Shown: positions 27,488-37,819, counted from the first letter of the stretch. The stretch: DNA of 64,000 nucleotides from Candidatus Azobacteroides pseudotrichonymphae genomovar. CFP2 (GCF_000010645.1 NC_011565.1:200001-264000), one strand, 5' to 3'. Notes: generated by a model not told the origin, from the sequence alone. Numbers and translations are program-made.

Positions 27488-28004
27488 AAAAAGAGATTCA
27501 TATACAATTATGAAAGATATATGAATTTCTTTTACTGAAAATCAAACTCACACTAATTTCTCCTCTATCTTCTGATTTAGCTACAGTATACTGACTTCAT
27601 GCTTTTCCCTTTGTAAAAAGCATAAAATCAATCTCCATCTAACCAGATAGTTCTCCTATTCCACACAACACTACAACCTAAAATAGGGGACTCCCCCCAC
27701 CACCACCAATAGGATTTAAACAAGCCCTTGCTATCTTATTAAACTTGGTATAGGTGCTATAATAACACTATTTCGATACCCAATTCCATTCAGGAATACA
27801 TTCATTACCAAATTTTTCATGGTTATTTTATCGTATTAAAAAATTCCATATTGTAAAAATATACTCAGAAAAGAAAACCCTACAAAAAGGGAAAGAAAAG
27901 TAGGTAAGAAAAATAAAACAAACATAAGAGCAAAACTTCCTTTCGATACACATTTATTATTAAATATCTTGTTCTAATCATATATATGTAAAGTAACATA
28001 ACCT

Positions 28005-28997
28005 TTAAGCCTTCCCTGCCGAGCCCAAAACATGCACCACTTTATGTTTATATAATGCCTTCAATAATTCGCGAGCTGGACCTAAATATTGACGAGGGTC
28101 AAACCATTCAGGATGCATATTAAGTGTACTACGAATAGCAGCAGTCATTGCTAAACGGCCATCAGAATCTATATTAATTTTACAAACGGCTGATTTAGCA
28201 GCACAACGTAATTGTTCTTCAGGAATACCGATAGCATCTTTTAGTTTCCCGCCATTATTATTGATGACAGCTACCTGCTCCTGAGGGACAGAAGACGCTC
28301 CATGCAATACTATTGGAAAATCCGGTATGCGTTCTTCTATAGCTTCCAAAATGTCAAAACGTAGAGGAGGTGGGATTAAAACACCTTCAGCACTACGAAT
28401 ACATTGCTCAGGCTTAAATTTATTAGCACCGTGAGAAGTTCCGATAGAAATAGCCAAAGAATCCACACCAGTCTTAGAAACAAAATCTTCAACTTCTTCT
28501 GGCTGAGTATAAGTATGGTGCTCAGCCACTACATCATCCTCTATCCCTGCTAAAACACCTAATTCACCTTCTACACTAATATCATATCGATGAGCATATT
28601 CTACTACTTTTCGAGTCAATATCACATTCTCATTATAGGAATGATGAGAGCCATCAATCATTACTGATGAAAAACCAAAATCAATACAACTCTTACACAA
28701 TTCAAATGTATCTCCATGATCCAAATGAAGGACAATAGGGATATTTTTTCCAAGTTCTTTAGCATACCCCACTGCACCTTGTGCCAAATAACGCAAAATA
28801 GTTTGATTAGCATACTTCCGAGCGCCGCTTGACACTTGAAGTATCACCGGAGAATTCTCCTCCACACAAGCTTGAATAATTGCTTGCATTTGCTCCATAT
28901 TATTGAAGTTAAACGCAGGTATTGCATATTTTCCTTTAATTGCTTTTTTAAAAATTTCACGGCTATTTACTAAACCTAACTCTTTGTAACTTACCAT
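28005..28997 (-). CDS. fba: class II fructose-bisphosphate aldolase
   Basis: Zinc-dependent glycolytic aldolase splitting fructose-1,6-bisphosphate. Family motifs are intact: AIPAFNFNNMEQMQAII, the zinc-site HLDHGDTFELCKSCIDFGF, SVEGELGVLAG, AISIGTSHG and LHGASSVPQE. The C-terminus carries NIDSDGRLAMTAAIRS. At 330 aa it has the usual Bacteroidetes length. It is a single-gene unit with long non-coding DNA on both sides and a TACCTTCG -7-like box upstream. Confidence 0.96.
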   Translation of the reverse strand: MVSYKELGLVNSREIFKKAIKGKYAIPAFNFNNMEQMQAIIQACVEENSPVILQVSSGARKYANQTILRYLAQGAVGYAKELGKNIPIVLHLDHGDTFELCKSCIDFGFSSVMIDGSHHSYNENVILTRKVVEYAHRYDISVEGELGVLAGIEDDVVAEHHTYTQPEEVEDFVSKTGVDSLAISIGTSHGANKFKPEQCIRSAEGVLIPPPLRFDILEAIEERIPDFPIVLHGASSVPQEQVAVINNNGGKLKDAIGIPEEQLRCAAKSAVCKINIDSDGRLAMTAAIRSTLNMHPEWFDPRQYLGPARELLKALYKHKVVHVLGSAGKA

Positions 28998-29075
28998 AAA
29001 TCCTACTATACTTTATTAATTACTACTATACTTTTTAATCAAGACAAGGGACTAAAACTACTTCACACTCTAGCG

Positions 29076-29083
29076 CGAAGGTA
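29076..29083 (-). promoter_or_regulatory. -7-like box for fba
   Basis: Minus-strand TACCTTCG is one mismatch from TAnnTTTG and lies about 80 bases before the fba ATG. Confidence 0.4.
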
Positions 29084-29820
29084 AAATACTTTTGTTAAAA
29101 AACAAAGGTAAAATAAAAAGCAACACCTGAAAATATCCAAAGTACGAGCTAAAGCTCAAATATTATTATTTGTTTTTAACAAAAACAAACCATTGCTCTC
29201 ACAAATTAAGGAGAAAAATAGAAACTGAAATCAGTCTACCATTACTACTAGATACGTATTTCAATGATTTTTGGTAAAAAATAAATATAAAGATCAATTG
29301 TAATAATTATCCCAATCAACTGTATCGTTTCTAACGCATTTTAAGGTGTCTCTTCATTTTTATAGAATAAAAAAAAGGATCTAAAAAGATTACTCACATG
29401 AATAACCATAAAATCTATTCTTCCTCACTTCAAACGAATATCAGATAACCCTTATTTTTTTATTAAGTATCCTTCAATATGGAAAGGATCTCTGTATTAT
29501 CTGCAATAGATATTTAGTATTCATTTTAATGAAGTATAATTTTTTCCTTCAGCTTCACATAAAAACCGAAATTAAAAAAAAGTTTCAGATATATATTTTC
29601 TATAAATAAGAAAGATCTAATAAATTAGGAGAAGTACCGGAGTACAACCTGTTGGGATCAACTTGTCAGCAAAACCAAACATAAAGGGAATATTACACCT
29701 CTGCAACTCTCCACAACATCCCAAAAGTCATACTATTAAGTAGTAGTAGTACCATCCCAAATCTACTGGCTCCAATAGTGAAAGAATCTAAAAATGGAAT
29801 ACTTTGAGCAAACTATATCT

Positions 29821-29883
29821 CACTTCCTGTGAAGTGGACCAAAGAAAATCTTCTATATGTTATTGCATGCTTTTGCATGCAAT
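29821..29883. repeat. two neighbouring hairpins
   Basis: CACTTC-ctgt-GAAGTG (29821-29836) and the perfect ATTGCATGC-tttt-GCATGCAAT (29862-29883). They lie in non-coding DNA with no T-run after them, so they are not typical terminators. Confidence 0.75.
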
Positions 29884-30046
29884 TAATGTACTTATATACT
29901 TACCACCCAAGTAAGTATTGTCTTTTCCAGCCTCCCCTCTCTCCCCAACCTCTGATACTCTCTTCCTATATAGGTCTAGTAAAGGACGACTACTCTATCA
30001 TAGTAAGATATTGCCATTTAAAGATACGAATCACTCTACTCAGTAT

Positions 30047-30056
30047 CCCCCCCCCC
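30047..30056. repeat. second C10 homopolymer
   Basis: Ten Cs preceded by AGTAT, in the fba-topA gap. It lies inside an 89-codon minus frame that shows no recognisable family. Confidence 0.9.
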
Positions 30057-30276
30057 TTCTCACAATGTTCCATCATCCATTGACTGAAGTTGCCTAGATT
30101 TAGTATACCTAAAAGTATACTAATCTCATACATCTCACAGTTAGTATGTCCCCCTCCAACAGATACAGGATCCCCAAAATCGAAAAGCTTAAGATGATTC
30201 CTCCCCTCCATCGTACATATGGGAAAATCCCAATAACAAAAATAAATTCTCCAAAACAACTAGGTTAAAACAAGTG

Positions 30277-30309
30277 ATACATATTCTTTCTTACAGAAAG
30301 AATATGTAT
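30277..30309. repeat. perfect 14-bp inverted repeat
   Basis: ATACATATTCTTTC and its exact complement flank a 5-base loop, TTACA. It is the longest perfect stem in the non-coding parts of the window. No T-run follows on either strand. Confidence 0.85.
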
Positions 30310-30817
30310 GACAAGCTTATTACAGTATGTCTGAAAACATAAAACTTTACACCCCCAACTCATTTAAAATAACCGATGACACCAATTTGGGAACCGTAAA
30401 ATACGGATACTTGTAATCCTGATGCCGGTTCTAATTTTTTAGTATTAAATTGAGTCAAATAACAAATTCTGAGACTAGTGATATTGAAATTTATGCTCAT
30501 TCTTCAGAATGGCATAAACATATCGACATGAAACGAATAAAACCTGCAATTACTTGCAATTAATAGAATTTGTAGATATATCCGAAATCAAAGATAAATC
30601 TGATAAAATTTCCCCAATGGAAAATTTAAATTTAAATTAAGGAAAACTTTCCTCACTTATTAAATAATGACTATCTCATCCTTTCCTTGACAAGAATAAT
30701 GGGAAAACTCCCATTGTTTGAACAAGCTGTTTTACTTCAAAAAAAGACAACACAAAAATGAGTCCTTTAAAATTAAGGGATGTCAAAAATATCATTTTTT
30801 ATTAACAAAGTTTATAA

Positions 30818-33139
30818 TTATGATTTCTTTCCTCTACTAAGAAAGATGTTCCCTCTTTTTCGCTTCGGATTTTTTTCAATTATTTCCATTGCATCATCAT
30901 AGGAGATTATTTCAGGCACAATTCCCCTGGGAATTTTATAATTATTTTTCTTGTATGCGATATATGCCCCAAAACGGCCATTTAATACTTTTAAATCATT
31001 ATTTTCAGAAAAAAATTTAATTATCTTGTTCGCATCCCGCTCTTTTTTCTCCTTGATTAGTTTTTCGGCTTCTTCGATGGTAATATGATACGGATCATAT
31101 TCTTTTGGTATAGAAATAAATGCATTATCAAATTTCATATAAGGACCAAAACGTCCAATTGTAACTATTACAGGTTTGTTTGCTACTATCCCTACCGTAC
31201 GAGGTAAATCAAATAAGGCCAGTGCTTCTTCTAATGTAATACTTTCTATAGATTGCCCTTGAACGAGTGAAGCAAATTGAGGTTTTTCTTCATCTTCTGC
31301 TGAACCAATTTGTACAAAAGAACCAAAACGTCCAATTTTAACTGAAATAAGCTTTCCATTTTTATCTGTACCTAATATTCGCTCACCTACTTTGCATCCT
31401 ATTTGAGTAAAAGATACTTTTTCTACTATAGGATGGAACAAATTATAGAATTTGTGTAATAATTCTATCCATCCAATTTGTCCTTCCGCTATTTTGTCAA
31501 ATTCTTTTTCCAAATCAGCAGTAAAATTGTATTCTAAAACAATTGGGAAATGTTCAATAAGAAAATCATTAACTATAATTCCAGAGTCAGAGGGAATCAA
31601 TTTATTTTTATCTGCACCTACTATTTCTGTTTTTGTTTGCTTGGAAACAATTTTATTTTTTAATGTGAGTGTAGTGAATAGCTTCTGTTTTCCTTCTTTC
31701 GCCCCTTTAATTACATAACCTCGTTGCTGAATAGTTGAAATGATTGGAGCATAAGTAGAAGGGCGACCAATACCTAATTTTTCCAATTTACGCACCAAAC
31801 TTGCCTCTGTATATCTAAGAGGTTGTCGAGTAAGGTGTTCAGAAGCCGTTGCTTCAGTTAAATTTAATATTTCATTCAATTGCATAGGAGGAAGGACAGC
31901 TTCTGCATTTTTACTATCGATACTTTCTGTATGTGCTCTAAAAAAACCATCAAATTTGACAACTTCACCTTGCAAATGAAATTTATCTATTGCATTATTA
32001 CTAATTCCTATGGTTACCATTGTCTTCTCCAACTCAGCATCTGCCATTTGGGAAGCAATAGTTCTCTCCCAAATTAATTGATACAATCGTTGTTCTTGTA
32101 CTGTCCCTGCAACCATCCGATTACTTATATAAGTAGGACGAATAGCTTCGTGTGCTTCTTGTGCTCCTTTGATTTTTGTTTGATATTGACGAATTTTTAC
32201 ATATCTATCCCCAAATTTATCAATTATCTCTTTCTGGACATCATTTAATGCCAAAGAGGAAAGATTCAACGAATCGGTTCGCATATAAGTGATTAATCCA
32301 GAGTCATACAATTTCTGAGCAATAGACATTGTTTGTGATATACTAAATCCTGCTTTGTTAGCAGCTTCTTGTTGCAAAGTAGAAGTAATGAAAGGGGGAG
32401 TTGGTGATTTTTTACTAGAACGAATATTGATATCATCTATAGTGAAAATTGCATCTTTGAGAGTCTCCAAAAACGCTTTAGCACCTTCTTCTGTTTTAAA
32501 ATGTTTATTTAACTCCGACTGAACAATTATTTTGTTATTAGGTAAATAAAATAAAGCTCGGATACGAAAAAATGACTCCGTGATAAAATTGTTAATCTCC
32601 CTCTCCCTTTCAACAATCAATCTCACAGCAACTGATTGAACACGCCCAGCCGATAACGAAGGCATAATCTTTTTCCATAAAATGGGAGATAATTCAAATC
32701 CTACAATTCTATCTAAGACACGCCGGGCCTGTTGAGCATTTACCAAACGTAAATCAATATGACGAGGATGCTCTATAGCATTCAAAATTGCATTTTTAGT
32801 AATCTCATGAAAAACAATCCGTCTCGAATTACTTTCCTGTAATCCCAACACAATATACAAATGCCATGCTATTGCTTCTCCTTCCCTATCTTCATCCGAA
32901 GCAAGCCACACAGTTTCTACTGCTTTCGTTGCTTTTCTCAACTGCTTAACCACTTCGACTTTATCAGGAGAAATAACATATTCAGGTTTGAAATCATTGT
33001 TTATATCTATACTTAACCCTTTATTTTTCAAATCACGGATATGTCCATAACTTGGCAAAACTTTATAGTCACTACCTAAAAACTTCTCAATAGTTTTAGC
33101 TTTAGCTGGGGATTCTACGATCACAAGGTTTTTTTGCAT
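30818..33139 (-). CDS. topA: DNA topoisomerase I
   Basis: Type IA topoisomerase relaxing negative supercoils. The TOPRIM domain starts at NLVIVESPAKAKTIEKFLG, with the metal-binding DEDREGEAIAWH. The active-site Tyr is in GLITYMRTDSLNLS. The gate region has QEAHEAIRPT and KLGIGRPSTYAPIISTIQ. Instead of C-terminal zinc fingers there are beta repeats with GRFGxYxxxxN patterns (IGRFGPYMKFDNAFISIP and NGRFGAYIAYKKNNYKIP), as in Bacteroidetes. Length 773 aa, intact. It probably reads from its own promoter, since a strong terminator separates it from hsp20 upstream. Confidence 0.96.
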   Translation of the reverse strand: MQKNLVIVESPAKAKTIEKFLGSDYKVLPSYGHIRDLKNKGLSIDINNDFKPEYVISPDKVEVVKQLRKATKAVETVWLASDEDREGEAIAWHLYIVLGLQESNSRRIVFHEITKNAILNAIEHPRHIDLRLVNAQQARRVLDRIVGFELSPILWKKIMPSLSAGRVQSVAVRLIVEREREINNFITESFFRIRALFYLPNNKIIVQSELNKHFKTEEGAKAFLETLKDAIFTIDDINIRSSKKSPTPPFITSTLQQEAANKAGFSISQTMSIAQKLYDSGLITYMRTDSLNLSSLALNDVQKEIIDKFGDRYVKIRQYQTKIKGAQEAHEAIRPTYISNRMVAGTVQEQRLYQLIWERTIASQMADAELEKTMVTIGISNNAIDKFHLQGEVVKFDGFFRAHTESIDSKNAEAVLPPMQLNEILNLTEATASEHLTRQPLRYTEASLVRKLEKLGIGRPSTYAPIISTIQQRGYVIKGAKEGKQKLFTTLTLKNKIVSKQTKTEIVGADKNKLIPSDSGIIVNDFLIEHFPIVLEYNFTADLEKEFDKIAEGQIGWIELLHKFYNLFHPIVEKVSFTQIGCKVGERILGTDKNGKLISVKIGRFGSFVQIGSAEDEEKPQFASLVQGQSIESITLEEALALFDLPRTVGIVANKPVIVTIGRFGPYMKFDNAFISIPKEYDPYHITIEEAEKLIKEKKERDANKIIKFFSENNDLKVLNGRFGAYIAYKKNNYKIPRGIVPEIISYDDAMEIIEKNPKRKRGNIFLSRGKKS

Positions 33140-33252
33140 TTTTTTATTTTCATTCTCTCAACAGGCGAATTTAGAAAACTTCTATACAAAATTACAGACT
33201 ACACGACTGATAGTTGTATTAAGAAGCTTTTTTATACAATTCTGCTTTACTA

Positions 33253-33287
33253 AAAAAACGCTGTAAAAATCAATTACAGCGTTTTTT
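33253..33287 (-). terminator. strong terminator after hsp20
   Basis: AAAAAACGCTGTAA / TTACAGCGTTTTTT is perfect over 14 bp with a 7-base loop, 32 bases past the hsp20 stop. The A/T runs at both ends allow it to work in either direction. Confidence 0.88.
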
Positions 33288-33318
33288 GCTACAACTCAAG
33301 TTTTCAAAATCAATCTTT

Positions 33319-33741
33319 CTAGGAAATAGAAATTGATTTCGTTTCTTCGGCAACCTGTCTTACTCTTCTAGGAATTTCGATAGCCAAAATACCATTTTCA
33401 TACGAAGCAGCAATGGATTCCTTATCTATATCATCAGGCAAAGTAAGAGTTTTTACAAATTGAGTATAACCAAATTCTTTACGTAAATAACGTTCTTGCT
33501 TTTCTTCAGATTCATTCTTCTTTTCGACTGAAATGACCAATTGATTTTCTTTGCTTATATCAACTTTGATATCTTCTTTTGCTATTCCAGGTGCAGCTAA
33601 TTCTACACGAAACCCATTCCCTCTTTCCAAAATATTCAATGCTGGAGAAGTTATCGTCCGCTGACTATACAAACTATCATTAAACCAATCGTTTAACAAA
33701 ATTTCAGGTAACCACGCTTGCGTTCTTCTAATTGGTAACAT
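33319..33741 (-). CDS. small heat-shock protein, Hsp20/alpha-crystallin family
   Basis: ATP-independent holdase that binds unfolding proteins. The alpha-crystallin domain (about 35-130) shows FRVELAAPGIAKEDIKVDI, QERYLRKEFGYTQFVKTLTLP and the signature YENGILAIEIPRR, with a C-terminal tail ending KSISIS. It is 140 aa. An unusually strong Shine-Dalgarno AGGAGGG (plus-strand 33749-33755) lies eight bases before the ATG. That is rare in Bacteroidetes and fits high induced expression. It is monocistronic with its own terminator. Confidence 0.95.
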   Translation of the reverse strand: MLPIRRTQAWLPEILLNDWFNDSLYSQRTITSPALNILERGNGFRVELAAPGIAKEDIKVDISKENQLVISVEKKNESEEKQERYLRKEFGYTQFVKTLTLPDDIDKESIAASYENGILAIEIPRRVRQVAEETKSISIS

Positions 33742-34470
33742 CGTTTTGCCCTCCTATTTTTTTTAGTTAAACATATACGCTTCTATCCGATGGATGTACA
33801 ATTTTTGTGCCGTTTTAGAAATGTAGAAAATGTATGACAAACAGACATATAGTCTAACTTATTTCTATAATAAATACGTAATTGATTATTATGTCAATAA
33901 TAATCAATTATTTTTAATATAATACAAAACACTTATCAGTATCAAAAACAGTAAAAAAGATTTTTTTGAATACAAAAACTAAAAACTTTTTTTTGTAAGA
34001 CGCAATAGTTGTATTCGCACTGCTACCCATTGCAAAAAATGAAGATCTAAACATAAATTGATCAAGCTTACTATCTATTGAATTGATTTAGCACTTATGA
34101 AAAGGATAGGTAATATTTATTACCCGCCAAACAAATAATTGAAACTCCAGGCAATATCTATTTCTTATTCAAGAAATAAAAATAACTATTAGAACAAATC
34201 TCATACATTTCAAAAAAATAATTTATGCAATACATTGTCCAGAAGTACTAGATCAAACATAAAAAGAAACTTTCTTATAAAAAAATTACTCCACTTTGTA
34301 TAAACAAAATATAAGTTGCCTGATCATTTAAAACTACTTGCGTAGATACCCCCCTGTCCTTCTTCTACTTACGTAGAGAATTTCCTGAATTATGAAAAAA
34401 TATCAGTATAGTAGAGATATAAAATGCAAATAATTACGAAAAAAACAGCTGAACATATCGTGAAAGATAT
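33742..34470. other. gene-free stretch upstream of hsp20
   Basis: The hsp20 leader and promoter must lie here; TACATTTC-like boxes occur on the minus strand near 33810-33830. I recognise nothing else. Confidence 0.5.
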
Positions 34471-34479
34471 TGCCGGAAT

Positions 34480-34900
34480 TTGTCATAAAAAACTTATTGC
34501 AAGTGAGTTGACGTATGAAATAAATATTTGTTTACAACAAGTCCTAGTTTTGAAAAACAATTTATCCATAGCAATTGACTTTAGTATATGGATTAGATAG
34601 AATCTATCTGTCAAAACATCCACAATATCTATGTATAAGTGATAAGTAAATAGGGGAGATGGATTGGAAAAACACCTGTGCATCGTAAAATTTTTGTAGA
34701 CCTTATTTTAGAAGAACAATCGTTAGTCACTTGACTTTCAATAGTCAAGTAATAAACAAGTGAATTTGATAGCGACAAAACATACCAATTCCAACGGGAA
34801 GTTATTATCTCTCCTATTTGATTCAAAAATAAATGAAATCATACGAAGGACACCAGATGGTATATAGGACATTATTTATTTTTTTGTCCAGAAGTTTACA
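34480..34900 (-). pseudogene. queF: probable decayed queF
   Basis: Remnant of preQ0 reductase. The clearest piece is HLYIDIVDVLTDR (about 34580-34640), which fits the PKYIEVxGxFTPRGG block of QueF. Before it, a frame reading RLFF, NKVYKNFTMHRC lines up with KLYLFSFRNHGxFHEDC. Frames are broken by several stops. It follows the better-preserved queC relic on the same strand, the expected neighbour. I hold this identity with moderate confidence. Confidence 0.5.
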
Positions 34901-35014
34901 ACCTTTACAGGTTGTTAGTACTAGATTAGTGTTATCTTTTTTACTTTTTTATAAAATCTCGTAACAAAACAATTAATAAATTAAACCTAAGTGGTTGTTG
35001 TTTGATTATTAAAG

Positions 35015-35700
35015 AGGTCATATTGGTTGTCAGGAATTCTTTTAGTTCTTTGTTCTTTTATTTCGAAGCTCACAATGCTGAGAAGTGTCACACGGATCCA
35101 TCCTCCAGCCGATAATACTAGATAATACTAATAATACTATCGTAACACAATGGCATTTCGTTTTTAACAATTTCTAATATACCTAATATCGATTTGCCAA
35201 CGCCAACATTCAGCTTTTGAAAGTCACATCAAGGGAATATGGATAATGAACTGGGAGAAGTCCATAGCTAAATTTAATGAAATATTTACATAACGAATAA
35301 ACTAACTCTACAATCGGGATATCCACCATAGTCGGATTGTGACACACTAATTACAACATTGCGTATTCCTAGCAAACGAGCAATAATTACCGAGAAGGTT
35401 AAGAAAAACATATTCCTCCTAGAACAAACGTATTGGGACAAGAATCGGCAGTCTTTCCTTTTCCCCATACATTAACTGTACTACAAAATTTTCAACTAAT
35501 CTATCAATAATAGTCGAGTCCAGAGTTTGAAATAGAACATTGAATTTTTATCGCAATTTTTCGAGCAACTTCTATTTTCTAACGAATGTCATTGTCTATA
35601 TTTAATACATAAAGCACCTAACTTCCTTGAAAACATTTAATGCAAAAAAAAGACAGGTAGCTGAATCTTGCCCTCCTGAATGGAGAACAAGCAATGTTTC
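35015..35700 (-). pseudogene. queC: decayed queC
   Basis: Remnant of 7-cyano-7-deazaguanine synthase, which makes preQ0 for queuosine. Minus-strand blocks in gene order: LLVLHSGGQDSATCLFFAL with the ATP-pyrophosphatase SGGQDS loop (about 35640-35695), FFLTFSVIIARLLGIRN, YGGYPDCR, LNLAMDFSQFIIHIPLM, and a cysteine-poor tail DPCDTSQHCELRNKRTKEF like the zinc-binding end. Stops and frameshifts separate these pieces, and the MTFVRK/KLLE region is shortened. The gene is dead, so de novo queuosine synthesis is presumably lost unless a second copy exists. Confidence 0.85.
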
Positions 35701-35732
35701 GTTTTTTTACCATTCATTTTCGAACTCGAGTA

Positions 35733-36980
35733 TTATCTGTATAGCCATAGCTCTGGATTAAGTTTGGTCTGTTCTTTCCAAAGCTCAAAGTGTAGGATCG
35801 TTAAATTACCATTTTCTTTATCTGTATATATTTTCCCAATACATTGTCCAATTTTTAGTTTGTCTCCTTGTTTAACAAAAACTTGTTCCAGATAAGAATA
35901 AAGGGTCAAATAATTCCCATGCCTCACAATGACAGATACTTGATATCCAGGAAGAATAAAGATTCGTGTAACTATTCCATCAAAAACGGCTCTAGCACTA
36001 TTCTCTTGAGTAGTTTTAATATCTATTCCATTGCTATTGTAATGAATATTTTCCATATTACCATATCGGTGCTGTCCAAATCGGCTAACAATACAATAAC
36101 TCCCTTTAAGAGGGAAAGGGAGTTTCCCCTTGTTTTTGGCAAAATCAGTAGATAAAGTTTGTTCTTCTTTTGTCATTGCATAGCCATCTGCAGTTTCACT
36201 TTTTCGTTTAACACTGCCCCTAGCTGCTGCTTTTTTTGTAGCAGCTAGCTCTTCTTTGATAATCCTTGCAATCTCTCTTTCCAATACTTCAGCTTGTCTT
36301 TTCTTTTTGTCTATTTCAGCTTGAAGTTTCTTTGTATTCTTCTTTAAGTTTTCTATTTCAGCCCCTTTTATTCTTTCTTGTATTCGTAATTTTTCTTCTT
36401 CATTCTTTTTAATATTTACCAAATTGGTTTTTGTTTGTACATCATACTTCAGAACTTGTTTTTCGGCAATTACCTTATTTTGTTGTATGATGATTTCTTC
36501 TCCTTGTGCTCTTCTCCATTTACCATATTCTTTCATATATAATGCTCGATGGAAAGATTGAACAATATTACTTGCAGACAGAATAAAAAATAATTGATCT
36601 TGATTATTTTTTTCTTGATACACTATTTGAATAGCAATTGCATAGTTTCTTTTTTTCAAATGGAGATTTCTTTCTAATTGAGCAATTTGTATTTCTTTGT
36701 CTTGAATTTTTTTATTAAAAACACCTATTTCATTCCCCAAAATTTTTACTAATTGTTCCCTTGTATTCACTTGCTTAACCAGCAGATCAACTCTACGTTG
36801 AACATCCCCTATTGATTTATGATTTTCATTCAAAAACTTATTTGTATTCTTTATCTCTATCAAAAGCATTTTGCGTTGTTTTTCCAATTCTTTGACCTTA
36901 CTTGCAGAGTGAACTGAAAAGACACAACCAAACAACAATAAAAACAATAAAATAGTAACCCATTGAACTTGAACTTTCAT
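35733..36980 (-). CDS. EnvC-like murein hydrolase activator, M23/LytM family
   Basis: Exported protein with a signal segment (VTILLFLLLFGCVFSVHS), a long coiled coil (about 25-250, rich in Lys/Glu, with KNEEEKLRIQERIKGAEIE) and a C-terminal LytM domain (about 300-415). The LytM domain has lost parts of the zinc site: where active M23 enzymes have His-x3-Asp it reads HYNSNGID, although LHFEL keeps the later His. This is usual for EnvC-type proteins, which activate amidases at the division site rather than cutting peptidoglycan. The start overlaps the DUF4292 stop by four bases, so the two are translationally coupled. Confidence 0.88.
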   Translation of the reverse strand: MKVQVQWVTILLFLLLFGCVFSVHSASKVKELEKQRKMLLIEIKNTNKFLNENHKSIGDVQRRVDLLVKQVNTREQLVKILGNEIGVFNKKIQDKEIQIAQLERNLHLKKRNYAIAIQIVYQEKNNQDQLFFILSASNIVQSFHRALYMKEYGKWRRAQGEEIIIQQNKVIAEKQVLKYDVQTKTNLVNIKKNEEEKLRIQERIKGAEIENLKKNTKKLQAEIDKKKRQAEVLEREIARIIKEELAATKKAAARGSVKRKSETADGYAMTKEEQTLSTDFAKNKGKLPFPLKGSYCIVSRFGQHRYGNMENIHYNSNGIDIKTTQENSARAVFDGIVTRIFILPGYQVSVIVRHGNYLTLYSYLEQVFVKQGDKLKIGQCIGKIYTDKENGNLTILHFELWKEQTKLNPELWLYR

Positions 36981-37819
36981 AACAAATTCCCAATTAGCCG
37001 AAGGATTTGCTGTAATTCAGCTTGCCTGTAATTGTTGGGTATATTGCAATCAATAGTAAAATTTTTATCAAACTCGACTGATTTGAAAAACAAATTCAAC
37101 TTATAATTTCCATTGAATATCAATTGAATAGACATCGGAAAAAATCTTCTATCTCTTCTATCAGAATCAATTTCCCAATCAGCATATCTACATTGTAATT
37201 GATTTTCCCCCTTATTTATAGTAGTGGATTGAATACGATTTGTATAATCTATAACAAATTTGTATACCTCGTTAAATTTGTCTACATGAACTATTTCCAC
37301 TGAAAATTGTTCTCTTTTTATCTCGAAATCAGGATAATCCTGCACTAAAATTTCTTTTTTACCAGGCATAAATAATCTATTGCTTAATAAAGATTCTAAC
37401 ACTTTGTAGTAATCAAAGAAACCCTCAATTTTTATAATATCTTGCATACTCTCTCGAAAACACTGCTTATGCAAGCGGTCAAGAATTAGTATTTCATTCG
37501 AAGTAACTAATATTCTATAAGACTCGCCTCCAAATAAAGGAACGCGTAAAGATAGTTGTATTGCCTTATCTTTTACAATTCTTAGTTGTGCATTCGCTGA
37601 TATTTCTTTTCCCTCACCTAATTGAACAATAAATTTTAAATTGGCAGAGAATGTATCATATTGAGGTTCGAATTGTATAATATTATCTAACTGCTCTTTA
37701 TTAGTTACTTGTGACAAAACAATTAAGGTAGTATCTTTTTCGCTTAAACAAAAATCTTTTCCAATAAAGACTAATAATAGGATTAGGATAATGCGTTGAA
37801 ATTCATTTTGTACCTTCAT
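36977..37819 (-). CDS. DUF4292 envelope protein (LolB-like)
   Basis: Exported protein of the Bacteroidetes DUF4292 family, structurally related to LolB/LppX lipid- or lipoprotein-binding folds. The start MKVQNEF gives a clean signal segment, RIILILLLVFIGKDFCLS. A longer frame to 37870 would overlap the TPR gene more deeply. Family-like blocks include LKFIVQLGEGKEISANAQLRI, LSLRVPLFGGESYRILVT and ILDRLHKQCF. No lipobox is clear. It lies in the conserved run dut, TPR, DUF4292, M23, suggesting a shared envelope role. Confidence 0.82.
   Translation of the reverse strand: MKVQNEFQRIILILLLVFIGKDFCLSEKDTTLIVLSQVTNKEQLDNIIQFEPQYDTFSANLKFIVQLGEGKEISANAQLRIVKDKAIQLSLRVPLFGGESYRILVTSNEILILDRLHKQCFRESMQDIIKIEGFFDYYKVLESLLSNRLFMPGKKEILVQDYPDFEIKREQFSVEIVHVDKFNEVYKFVIDYTNRIQSTTINKGENQLQCRYADWEIDSDRRDRRFFPMSIQLIFNGNYKLNLFFKSVEFDKNFTIDCNIPNNYRQAELQQILRLIGNLL

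Larger units (their letters stand above)
26223..28004. other. 1.8-kb gene-poor stretch
   Basis: I read both strands and could not name a gene. A 65-codon minus frame (26926-27123) is a weak candidate for a gene fragment. The stretch holds a CCCTTCTC / GAGAAGGG hairpin (27313-27331), a C10 tract and a 22-bp tandem repeat, listed separately. The spacing resembles the decayed-gene regions elsewhere in the window. Confidence 0.4.
28998..30817. other. 1.8-kb gene-poor stretch between fba and topA
   Basis: No gene identified on either strand. Minus-strand fragments such as LEPASGLQVSVFYGS look once-coding but I cannot assign them. It contains the perfect palindromes at 29862-29883 and 30277-30309 and a second C10 tract at 30047. 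Confidence 0.4.

Noticed and set aside
29990-30259. 89-codon minus ORF in the fba-topA gap
   Set aside because: No family recognised, it spans a C10 tract and its composition is not convincing as a real protein.
35868-36155. 95-codon plus ORF opposite the M23 gene
   Set aside because: Antisense shadow of a conserved coding region.
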